This document shows positions 42,101 to 54,100 of a stretch of 64,000 nt of DNA, one piece after another. A program made the translations under genes and the position numbers. Source of the DNA: Hirundichthys speculiger (lineage: Eukaryota; Chordata; Actinopteri; Beloniformes; Exocoetidae); contig JAGFBZ010001175.1 of the NCBI GenBank assembly GCA_018398805.1, forward strand, positions 79,723 through 143,722, read 5' to 3'. The stretch's first letter is position 1. Every line of letters begins with the position of its first letter. The notes below the pieces were generated by a model, which saw only the letters and a list, made by a program, of their open reading frames with translations, was not told where the DNA came from and made no database searches.

Positions 42101-45100
42101 TTGGGTTACAATGCGGTATTATCACTATATCGCGATATATTGCGATATTCTACCCAGTTAATATCAAAATTAAAAGTAGAGAGGACAAATTGAGTGAAAA
42201 CTATTTACTTCAAAATAACCTATTTATTGTTTATTATTGGTGTTTTTGAAAAAAATCGAAAAAAAATCAATATTAGGATATCATATTGGGTGACCAAAAA
42301 TCGCGATATATTGCCAAATCGATTTTTTTTTCACACCCCTAGTCTTAAATACACATACATATTTGGGCAATTAACATTAACTTTACAGTAATATATCACT
42401 CTGCATGAAATTTATTTAGAACAGGTTTGAAGACTTTCACGTTTTAGCTTTGGAACAGTTTTGAAAAACATAATTACTGGAAAAATACCTAACAATTACA
42501 TCATTACTACTGATGTCCTTTAATGCAAAGGCGGGGAGAGTTTTTATAACATTAGGTCAAGGTAAAAGAAGCCCCAATAAATTATTTTTGGATATAGTGC
42601 TCTATGTGCAACATTTGTCAGACAGGTGTCTTACCTGAACTCTTTTGAACAACAACTGAGTTACAACTTGGCCTTGCAGTGAGAGGGGAAGGAAGTGGTA
42701 ATTCTGATGTTGCCTTCACCAAAAACACCATGTCTCCCACCTAAAGCGACAGATGCAAACAGAACAACATCTTTTGTGTGGATACTACGTAGGAATGGCT
42801 CAAAGAACATGACAGAGTCACCAGCCCTAACTCCCCAGATACCCGTTTGATGGAATATGGCATCTGTGGAAACAAATCCCATCCACAGGCCCCACCCTAC
42901 AACCGTAGAGCAAGCACCTCCTGCTAATGTTGTGGTACCAACAGCCCAAATTGTTTTTCTATGCCGTGTCTTGGATGGACGAAGGCCATTTGTCAATATG
43001 TTGGAAAAAGAAATCAAAGAATAAAAAGTAATAGAAGATTTAATGAGGCAACCCTCCCTAGAAAACATGTCAGGTGTGGTATCTTCTACAGCTACACAGA
43101 TGCACAGACAGACCTGAGGGCAAACCAGAAGCACGGTGCAGTATTTGGTGCTGACGACGAAGGGCAGGTAGAGGATACTCAGAGTGTCTGCTTGGCCTGA
43201 CTTCAAGAAAACTATCTTTGCTGGACTCAGGAACTCACTTCCATCACCATCTGGGCAGATCAGCAAACATAAGAACTACAACCACGCATCCATCAAGAAA
43301 AGCACAACACTGCGATCCACTGGACCTCACAGACATGTACTGGGGCGTACTATTTACGTTTATTAAGAACTGTTCAAGTATTTGTGGAATTACAGTTGGG
43401 TCAAGAAGTATTTGAACAATAACAGAGGTTTGATCATTTTACACCACCACAATGGAATTGGCAATAGAACAATCAAGATGTCATCAAAGTGTAGACTTTC
43501 AGTTTTAATTTACAAGGTATCACAAAAATATGGTATTTACCATTTAGGAATTGCAGACACTTTAAGCAAAGCAGCCTCCATTTTCAGGGCTCAACGATGC
43601 AGTGAATTCCCACCTAAATTCTAGGGTCCATGGACATCCCAAAACTGAGTTTCATCCTCAGAGATGCTTTGCCAAACCTCCACTGAAGCCACCTTTCGTT
43701 CTGCCTTTCACTAACTGAAAAACATGCCCTACTGGGTTGGCATCAGGTGATTATGTACAATATTCTTTTTTTTTTCCTTTAAAGGTCTTGAGCTATTTTT
43801 AAGTGTGTTTAGGGTCCTTATCCATCTGGAATCTGAGGCATTTCCTAGTGTTGAAGCATCCAGTTGAATGTTAGCAGGGAGTAAACCACTATACACCTCA
43901 GATCTCCACCATGTGGCACATAGTGACGTCTGCTTTGCATCATGAACTGTTCCTTTCCTTCTCTTTTCCCATCAATCCGTATAAGATTTTTCTGGTTTCA
44001 TCGGGCCAAAGAATCTGATTCCAGAACATAAGAGGCTTTTTAGATGCTTTTTGTTTTATCTGGTCAATTGTAGGGGTGAGTATTGGCAAGGACCTCGCAA
44101 TACGATATGTATCGTGATACTTGGGTCACGATACGATATTATCACGATATATTGCGATATTCTACCCAGTTAATATCAAAATTAAAAGTAGAGATGAAAA
44201 ATCAAGTTGCTGTATATGTTCATCAGATGATATTGATCATTCAGAGGACAAATTGAGTCAAAACTATTTGCTTCAAAACAACCTATTGTTTATTATTAGT
44301 GTTTTTGCACATTTAAGTGAATGAATGAATTTTCCTAAAAATCGGTATTAGGAGCTGAAAAACCAATATATAGGGCGGCCGAAAATCATGATATATCCCA
44401 ATATCGATTTTTTTCACACCCTTAGTCAATTGACAGTAAACCGACTATATTTACATTCACGAAGGAGTTTCTTGATTGTAGACTTTGACCATGATATAGC
44501 TAACTCTACAGAGTATTTGTGACTTCTGTTGATGTTGAGGAGGGATTTTTTTCTTCATCAGGGAAAGAACTCCATAATCACTCACTTTAGTTGTCTTCTG
44601 GAGCCTCCAGGCCCTTTGAAGTGATTGGGATTATCACTACTATCATTCTTTTTTAAGAAGTTTGGCCAAACCTTTGTTTACTCTTATAGATGTGTGTTGT
44701 TTGTTTCCAGCCTAAGCACACATGGAGATCTCTTGTACTTCATACTGAAAGTATCAGTCAAATAACTGCCAAATGCACACTCACAATCAAGCCTCAAGGG
44801 AAGTTGGAGAACCTGGAGGAAACCCACACAAGCACGGGGAGAACATGGAAACTCCATACAGAGAGACCCCTGCTGAGGTTTGAACCAGGAACCTTTTAGC
44901 TGTAGAGCAACAGTGCTGACCACTAAGCCACCGTGCTGCTGGCTTTTCTTATCCTATGTGTTGATTACATGTTTTTCTTTAGAGTTAATCCGTTGCTCAT
45001 TATCTCTGTGTAGGGACTTCAGATGCAAATTAGCCGCCAGCTGACTCTGGTGCAATTGTACAAATTGTGCACCGGAATGATTATGAGTGAATAAATATAT

Positions 45101-48100
45101 AAATAAAATGGCTGTAATTTCTATGTGGTGAATGCCATATTCTGTGAAACCCCTTAAATCAAAATGTCTATCTCATTATGATTTCAAATCCATTTTGGTG
45201 ACATATAAAGGCAAAATCATAAAACCTTTGTCACTGTCCAAAAACCCCTGGAATTTCAAACACCAACTGTATTTGAAATGTTTTTTTTCTTCCCAAAGCT
45301 CTGTGAATCAAGATTGATTGAGTGTCTTTGTCTTCCACGTGTATTCACAGCTCCCCGGTCGAGTGCATTTTCTTCCACAGTTTGAAATATACCATCATAA
45401 TGCTTGACAGAAAGTATTCTTAATTTACATTTTTGTCAAATTAGATTTCAATGCTTAATTTTCTCTTTTGAAAAGAAGGACTTTGTGATTAATATAATAT
45501 AATTTGAACAAGCGGCAGCATTTTTCTGTGCAACATATCTTTTAAAAGTGTCTGTTCTCACCACAGGACTGCAGCTACCATGACGAATACACACTGCTCA
45601 CTTCAAATCTCACATCAGCACGTTTACTTTCACTAGATCTCAGTCTACTCTGGCAGTGAGATAAAAGAGCAGAACGACAGCTGGCAAAGATGTGAACCAG
45701 TGTCAGAAATAAACACATTGTGGCGCTTGGAACTTTGACTGTAATGATCAATATTTAACATTTAAAATCAAAAGCACGTGTGTGTTTGTGTGATCATCCT
45801 GGAAGTGCTGTGTGTTATTTCCTATTTACCATTAATCTCCCTGCAACCAGTCATGTCTGAAGTCATCTTCTTCATACTAAAAAAGGATAAGGAAAGAAAA
45901 CCATAGTCAGTCGTAGTATACATGGGATTACACATCCTGGATCAGGTGACTCAAAGATGATGTAAAAAATAACATCTGGCTGTTTGATATGTTACCTGCA
46001 TGAGTTACAGGTTAGTGTAACTTAGACTGGGAAACTGTCTCTGACCTGACTTTCATACTTCCTCAGCTAAGTTTTAGGTTTGCTAATGCTATCGGTAATA
46101 CCTGAAATGTAAACAACTACAAAGTTATGATTTTACACTGCATTTAAACGAATCAACTGTTTAAAGCTTTTAATTATAGACTTTACATCAACATGTGGAG
46201 ATACTGTAAGGTGAAGACTGTCCAAATCTCTGAACAACAAACAAAGCGGGTGAAAAGCTGCAAATTCACATATTCAGCAAGATGGAAATGTTATGTTTTG
46301 ATATATTAACATGAAAATTATACTTACTGGTAGATAATTTTAAATGTTCTAGTTGAATTAAAACAAGTGTTTTAAATTGTGTTTTACACAAAACAGTCTG
46401 GGAAAAAAAGATCTAAATTATATAATATGCACCCTAAATTTTGTGAGTTGAAGTCTAAATTTTGAATGTAACAAGTAGCTAAATGTATTATATATACTGC
46501 CCAGCGTACTGTTAAACAAAAATCTCTTAGTCAGTTTGGACTAGTGTTTGTTTCCGCCAATCAGCTTTTAAATTCAATTCAACTTTATTTGTAAAGCATC
46601 TATTACAATACAAATTATCTTCCAGTGCTTTTCAGAGACCCCGAGAAAATATTATTAATCATAGCTAATATTATTAAATCTCAATTAAAAGAACAATGGC
46701 AAGAATAAAAGGGAGGATCCTCCTGCCGAAGGCCAGCCAGGTGAAGGAAGAAAAGAGGAGCATGGTCTCAGACCTCTGAAGCTTCCCTGCTCAGTTTTAT
46801 ACTTTATTCTCTTTAAAAGCCAATCACAATCACAAGCCATCATTCAAGAACAAGCTGAATTAATTGGCTCTGCTTGTTCACATAACGAAGTAAGACAGTG
46901 AAAACAGAGCTCGGGTCTGTACTCTGTTGGATATTGTGAGCGGTGCACATTACTCGGTCTTGGAAGATGCTTGAAGGAAAATGTCTTTCCTTATTTCAGG
47001 CTCCAGTGGGTTGAAGGTAGATTCCACCAGTACCACCCTAAGAACACAATCAAACAATCATCATTGTGTGTACTTTACTTCAGTCTTCAGTATCTCAGGC
47101 AGAGGAACCATCCAAAGGAAAGTCATCAATAGCAATTTAAAAAAATAACTCAACAAAATAAACCCTTCTCATCTTTTTTTTTCATCAGAATTTACAAACA
47201 CATTTAGGTGCTTTTACTTACATTCAGGCATCTTCAAGTACCTACCTGAAGTTAGCATCTTTGTTGAAAGTATTCATTAGTGGAACTTCGATCACATTTA
47301 GCTGGTAACATGGGGAACTGCACTTGACAGTATTCTAAGGAGAGACAGCGTAAAGTGGACAGTCACCAGATTAAAATCATCCTGTCATCACACCTAGCTG
47401 TAAATGAAAGGGACTCTTCAAACAAAGCACGTTAAGAAAGAAATTAGTTTGTCAAATGCAGGTGACGAGCAAATTATTAGTATTTAATTAGTAAAGCAGT
47501 GGATTGCAGTGTTATCCACATTTCCCCTCACAATATTAATACTTTGGCAGGCCACTCATGTATATTATTGACCATTTTGACCATTTATTCATTTATTTTT
47601 AAATCATTGACACTCACAATGTTGAAAGACCCAAAACACCCGATGATCTCAGGTAACAACATCACTGATGATGTGTCCCAGCGCATCCTAGGATGTATCT
47701 ATACACTGTTCCTCTGGCTTGACCAGTGACTCCCAGGAATAGGCTGGGTGACGACCAAGAAAGTTTGGTGACAACTGGAGAGACAGTGGACAGCACGGAG
47801 AGACGGCAACCGGGGCAGGAAGGGGTAGCAGCCCAACTTGCATCTTCCGTAAGGGAGAAACCCAAACAAGCTACAGATCGACCCACAGGAAAATACCCCC
47901 AGGGGAGCCCGAGAGGGGGGGAGGATGAGCACCCCGATAGGACGGACCTAATGATGACGACCTTGGAAAACGGACAATCGACTATGATTAGTAGATGCAT
48001 CTGCGGTAAGGTCTGCCCGCAACGACCATGGCCTAAAAATACATCAGGCCCAGAAGAAATGCTTGGCACAGGAGAACACAGCACAGCGCACAGGATCACC

Positions 48101-51100
48101 GCCTGGTAAGACGCAGGAGGAGCCCGGCCCGGAGACAACCCACAGTGCCCAGAACCTCCAAGTGCTCAACACTCTGAATCCAAGCAAAGTAGTCCGGTAT
48201 CAGCGGATCAAATGGCCTCACGCCAAGCAGCACAGGCTGTGGCAGCAGTTTGACAAGGACACGGCTGGGATCATCAACGCAACAGCAAAAGGAGATGCAG
48301 AGGGACGACTCAAGAGCCTGACCACCATCATTACAAGCTTCGGGGCTGAGAGGTTCGGGGTTGAAGAGCCTAAGTCTAGCAAGCCCACCCACACTAACAA
48401 CCGTAGGGCAGACAAAATCCACCAGCTGCGGAAAGAGCTGCGGTCGCTGGCAAAGCAGTTCAAGACAGCAAGTGCAGCGGAAAAGCCACCTCTCGCAGAG
48501 CTTCGACTCACCATCCGGAAGAAACTCACGAACCTGCGTAGGGCGGAATGGCACAGGAGACGGAGTACTGAGAGAGCCAGGAAGCGGACCTCCTTTATTT
48601 CCAACCCCTTTGGATTCACAAAGAAGTTGTTAGGGCAGAAGCGCAGTGGGCGTCTTGACTGTTCCAAGGGGGAGGTAGATGACCATCTCTTCAACACCCT
48701 CCGCGACCCAGACAGAGAACGAGAGCTAGGACCACAGAGAGCCCTCCGGGAAGTACCAGCCCCTCTAGTGGAGTTCAATACTGCAGATCCCACTTGGAGG
48801 GAAGTCCAGGAGGTGGTAACATCCGCCAGAGCAAGTTCTGCTCCAGGTCCCAGCCAAGTGCCTTACAAGATGTACAAGCACTGTCCAAACCTCCTCAGAA
48901 TCCTATGGAACCTACTGCTGGTGTTTTGGCGTAGAGGGACCATTCCGGATCAGTGGAGACAGGCTGAGGGAATCTGGATTCCAAAAGAGGAGAATTCCAC
49001 CAAGCTGGAGCAGTTCCGATCCATCTCACTTCTTAGTGTGGAGGGAAAGATCTTCTTTAGCGTCCTCGCCAGAAGGATGACGGACTTCCTCCTCAAGAAC
49101 AATTACGTGGACACCTCAGTACAGAAGGGGGGCATACCTGGAGTGCCCGGGTGCCTGGAACACACCGGAGTGGTCACTCAGTTGATCAGGGAGGCACGAG
49201 AGGGGAATGGAGACCTGGCGGTGCTTTGGCTTGACCTCGCCAATGCGTATGGGTCCATCCCCCACAAGCTGGTGGAAACCACCTTGGACCGTCACCACAT
49301 TCCCCGCAAGTTCAAGGACCTCATCCTGAACTATTATGGGAACTTCAGGCTGAGAGTTACATCAGGGAGAAAGGGATCATAACCGGCTGTACGATCTCAG
49401 TTATCCTGTTCGCCCTGGCTATGAGTATGTTGGTGAAAGCAGCTGAGACTGAGTGTAGAGGCCCCTTGTCTAAGTCTGGAGTTCGGCAACCCCCCATCCG
49501 TGCCTTTATGGATGACCTGACGGTTACCACCACATCAGTGCCGGGGTGCAGATGGATCCTACAGGGCCTGGAGAAGTTAATCCCTGGGCTAGGATGAGCT
49601 TCAAACCAACAAAATCCAGGTCCATGGTGCTAAAGCGGGGAAAAGTGGTGGACAGGTTTCGTTTCTTTGTTGATGGAACGGCAATACCTACAATCACTGA
49701 GAAGCCAGTCACAAGCTTGGGCAAGACCTTTGACTGTAGCCTCAGAGACACAGCCTCCATCCAAGCAACCATCACGAAGCTTGAAACTTGGTTATCCGTA
49801 GTAGACAAGTCTGGCCTACCCGGTAGGTTCAAGGCATGGCTGTACCAGCACGGCATTCTTCCCCGTATCCTTTGGCTCTTGTTGGTGTATGAGGTGACTA
49901 TATCCACGGTGGAGACCCTGGAGAGAAAGATCAGTTCCTACCTCAGAAGATGGCTGGGTCTGCCTCGCAGTCTCACAAGTGCAGCACTGTACAGCAGAAG
50001 AAACAAACTCCAGCTTCCTTTCAGCAGCCTGGAGGAGGAATTCAGGGTCTCTCGTACAAGAGAGGCACTTCTCTACCGAGACTCAAGCGATACCAGAGTG
50101 GCATCAGCAGGCATTGTGGTTCGGCGGGCAGGAAGTTCGGGGCTCAAGAGGGGTTGGAGCAGGCAGAGTCTCGAATGAGACACAAGGCCTTGGTGGGCAC
50201 GCTGGCGATCGGGCGAGCAGGGCTGGGCGCCATCCCACAGCCACGGTACGACAGGGCCCAGGGCAAGGAAAGGCGGGACCTTGTCTTGGAGGAGGTGCGG
50301 GCAGGGGTTGAGGATGGGAGGACCAACAGGATGGTGAGTATGCGGCAGCAGGGGGCATCATCGAGGTGGGAAGGAACGCTGGAAAGGAAGCTAACCTGGA
50401 ATGACATCTGGAAGGCAGAGCCCCAGCGTATTAAGTTCATGGTCCAAGCTGTTTATGATGTGCTACCAAGTCCAGCTAACCTGCAAGTTTGGGGGAAGAG
50501 TGACCTCCCAACTTGCCCCCTCTGTCCTGGAAGAGGCACGCTGGAGCACATCATGAGCAGCTGCCCTGTAGCTCTCGGAGAAGGTCGATACCGCTGGAGA
50601 CACGACCAGGTGCTGAAGGCAGTGGCTGGAACTATCTCCAGTGCAGTGGCCAACAACAAATACATCAGCAGCCGGAAATCAATTCCATTCGTGAGAGCTG
50701 GAGAGAAGCCACACCCTAAATCAACATCATCGGCCAGTCTTCTCTCATCGGCAGCAGACTGGGAGCTGCGAGTTGACTTGGGCAGGCAGCTCAAGTTCCC
50801 AGAGTATATAACATCAACCTCATTGAGACCAGACCTGGTTCTGACATCTGCCTCTTCAAAGCAAGTCCTCTTATTGGAACTGACAGTCCCTTGGGAGGAC
50901 CGCATGGAAGAGGCCAATGAGCGCAAGCGGCTCAAATACCAGGAGCTCATTGAAGACTGTCGGAGGAGAGGCTGGAAAGCCCGCTGTGAGCCAATAGAGG
51001 TGGGATGTCGGGGCTTCGCTGCATGGTCCCTGTGCAGGGCCTACAGCCTGCTTGGCATCCAAGGCGCTGCTAAAAGGAGAGGCGTCAAGTCCGCCACAGA

Positions 51101-54100
51101 GGCTGCAGAGAGAGCCTCTAGGTGGATCTGGATCAAAAGGTCCGAAAAGTGGGCTAATGCTGCTGGGACACAAGCCGGGGACTGATCACCCCGGCTGGGT
51201 CGCCTGAGGGAGGGTGTCTGATGTTGAAAGACCCGAAACACCCGATGATCTCAGGTAACAACATCACTGATGATGTGTCCCAGCGCATCCTAGGATGTAT
51301 CTATACACTGTTCCTCTGGCTTGACCAGTGACTCCCAGAAATAGGCTGGGTGACGACCAAGAAAGTTTGGTGACAACTGGAGAGACAGTGGACAGCACGG
51401 AGAGACGGCAACCGGGGCAGGAAGGGATGGCAGCCCAACTTGCAACTTGCATAAGGTCTGCAAGAATGACCATGGCCTAAAAATACATCAGGCCCGGAAG
51501 AAATGCTTGGCACAGGAGAACACAGCACAGCTCACAGGATCACCGCCTGGTAAGACGCAGGAGGAGCCCGGCCCGGAGACAACCCACAGTGCCCAGAACC
51601 TCCAAGTGCTCAACACTCTGAATCCAAGCAAAGTAGTCCGGTATCAGCGGATCAAATGGCCTCACGCCAAGCAGCACAGGCTGTGGCAGCAGTTTGACAA
51701 GGACACGGCTGGGATCATCAACGCAACAGCAAAAGGAGATGCAGAGGGACGACTCAAGAGCCTGACCACCATCATTACAAGCTTCGGGGCTGAGAGGTTC
51801 GGGGTTGAAGAGCCTAAGTCCAGCAAGCCCACCCACACTAACAACCGTAGGGCAGACAAAATCCACCAGCTGCGGAAAGAGCTGCGGTCGCTGGCAAAGC
51901 AGTTCAAGACAGCAAGTGCAGCGGAAAAGCCACCTCTCGCAGAGCTTCGACTCACCATCTGGAAGAAACTCACGAACCTGCGTAGGGCGGAATGGCACAG
52001 GAGACGGAGGACTGAGAGAGCCAGGAAGCGGACCTCCTTTATTTCCAACCCCTTTGGATTCACAAAGAAGTTGTTAGGGCAGAAGCGCAGTGGGCGTCTT
52101 GACTGTTCCAAGGGGGAGGTAGATGACCATCTCTTCAACACCCTCCGCGACCCAGACAGAGAACGAGAGCTAGGACCACAGAGAGCCCTCTGGGAAGTAC
52201 CAGCCCCTCTAGTGGAGTTCAATACTGCAGATCCCACTTGGAGGGAAGTCCAGGAGGTGGTAACATCCGCCAGAGCAAGTTCTGCTCCAGGTCCCAGCCA
52301 AGTGCCTTACAAGGTGTACAAGCGCTGTCCAAACCTCCTCAGAATCCTATGGAACCTACTGCGGGTGTTTTGGCGTAGAGGGACCATTCCGGATCAGTGG
52401 AGACAGGCTGAGGGAACCCCCCAGTGCTGAAGGCAGTGGCTGGAACTATCTCCAGTGCAGTGGCCAACAACAAACACATCAGCAGCCGGAAATCAATTCC
52501 ATTCGTGAGAGCTGGAGAGAAGCCACACCCTAAACCAACATCATCGGCCAGTCTTCTCTCATCGGCAGCAGACTGGGAGCTGCGAGTTGACTTGGGTTCC
52601 CAGAGTATATAACATCAACCTCATTGAGACCAGACCTGGTTCTGACATCTGCCTCTTCAAAGCAAGTCCTCTTATTGGAACTGACAGTCCCTTGGGAGGA
52701 CCGCATGGAAGAGGCCAATAAACGCAAGCGGCTCAAATACCAGGAGCTCATTGAAGACTGTCGGAGGAGAGGCTGGAAAGCCCGCTGTGAGCCAATAGAG
52801 GTGGGATGTCGGGGCTTCGCTGCACGGTCCCTGTGCAGGGCCTACAGCCTGCTTGGCATCCAAGGCGCTGCTAAAAGGAGAGGTGTCAAGTCCGCCACAG
52901 AGGCTGCAGAGAGAGCCTCTAGGTGGATCTGGATCAAAAGGTCCGAAAAGTGGGCTAATGCTGCTGGGACACAAGCCGGGGACTGATCACCCCGGCTGGG
53001 TCGCCTGAGGGAGGGTGTCTGATGTTGAAAGACCCGAAACACCCGATGATCTCAGGTAACAACATCACTGATGATGTGTCCCAGCGCATCCTAGGATGTA
53101 TCTATACACAAATGACATTCCTCCCCTTTTTAAATACCTACAAACAACAGAAGGAAAACAGCATGGTAAAAGTAATCTGTGTTTAATAGTTTAAGTTCAC
53201 GTAGAGTGTCTCTAGATGATGGTACAACTGCAAAGTAAAATGTATCTGCATCAACCCATTGCTATTAAGGTGAAAGATGTTGGAGAATATTTAGACTTTA
53301 TGCAGTCAGAAAGTAGTTGGTAGTTACACAATAACACTAACATATATCATCACTGATGGAAAAAAATAATTATTTCAACGATACAGCTACAATAGAGAAA
53401 CTTTGACTAAATTCACCACAGCCTGGAAATCGTGTGGTCATCATGTTTATACTGTGGTGTTATTGTGGGATGCTCTACTTCACATGGTGCTGACTTCAGT
53501 ATGTCTTAGCCCTTGTTGCCAATTATCTTTCGTGGCTTTAGACTTTTTTTTCAGAACCCTTGTATTAAAAATAAAATACAACAAAGAAAAAGCTAGCTAA
53601 TATAGCGACCCTTAAATCAAACCTTTTTTACTCTCTGTTAACACTTGCTGCACTTCAGGTACAAAGAGTAAAATGTGTTGATGCATTACTGTAATGATCC
53701 CAACAGAAACAAGCAAAGTAAATGTAGACGGCTAACATGGATGTGAATGTGGATGAAAAAGTAGAAAATTAACACATTTTGTTTCTTATGAAGAATAAAA
53801 CTACAGCACAAAGTATAATCTAATTCTGTGGGAAACATAAACCAGGTGTAGCTGCAATAAAAATAATGTATCTGGTAAATTTTTCTTTTCTTTCTGTATG
53901 TTTGTAGGCCAGAGTTTCCTGAGTTTCATGCTGACTTGCAGTTCCATCCTCTGTCCATCCCAGCGTTTACCTCCACCTGTGTGTGTAGATGTGTAAAGTA
54001 GAGATCGACCGATTATCGGTCGGGCCGATTATTAGGGCCGATATTTGGAAATTTGACTTATATCGGCATCGGCCTTTTTTTTAATCGACCGGCCGATATG

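Larger units (their letters stand above)
43391..45270 (-). mobile_element. Tc1/mariner element, degraded, with nested insertions
   Basis: The left end reads CAGTTGGGTCAAGAAGTATT and the right end CAAACACCAACTGTA; the termini match in inverted orientation. Between them the plus strand is antisense to a Tc1 transposase (for example TCATCGGGCCAAAGAATCTG near 43998), with many indels. It holds hAT MITE copy 2 and a SINE. It lies in the intron between E4 and E5. Confidence 0.7.
47619..53109 (+). mobile_element. Tandem pair of RLE-type LINEs with three 88-bp direct repeats
   Basis: An 88-bp sequence (ATGTTGAAAGACCC...CTATACAC) occurs at 47619-47706, 51221-51308 and 53022-53109. Between the repeats lie a long unit (47707-51220) and a short unit (51309-53021), head to tail. 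The second and third repeats are nearly identical. The first differs only slightly (CCCAAAAC for CCCGAAAC). Lies in the intron between E1 and E2. Confidence 0.85.

Noticed and set aside
42661..43266. Single 201-codon minus-strand ORF
   Set aside because: It is read-through of intron between E5 and E6. The E6 part lies in a different frame, and splice sites split it.
44880..44941. Possible tRNA gene on the minus strand
   Set aside because: A and B boxes present, but the arms do not pair, and the sequence continues into a SINE body, so it is a retroposon.
48096..48793. Long minus-strand frames opposite the LINE (152 and 191 codons)
   Set aside because: Shadows of the plus-strand LINE frame. 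The same shadows appear in copy 2.
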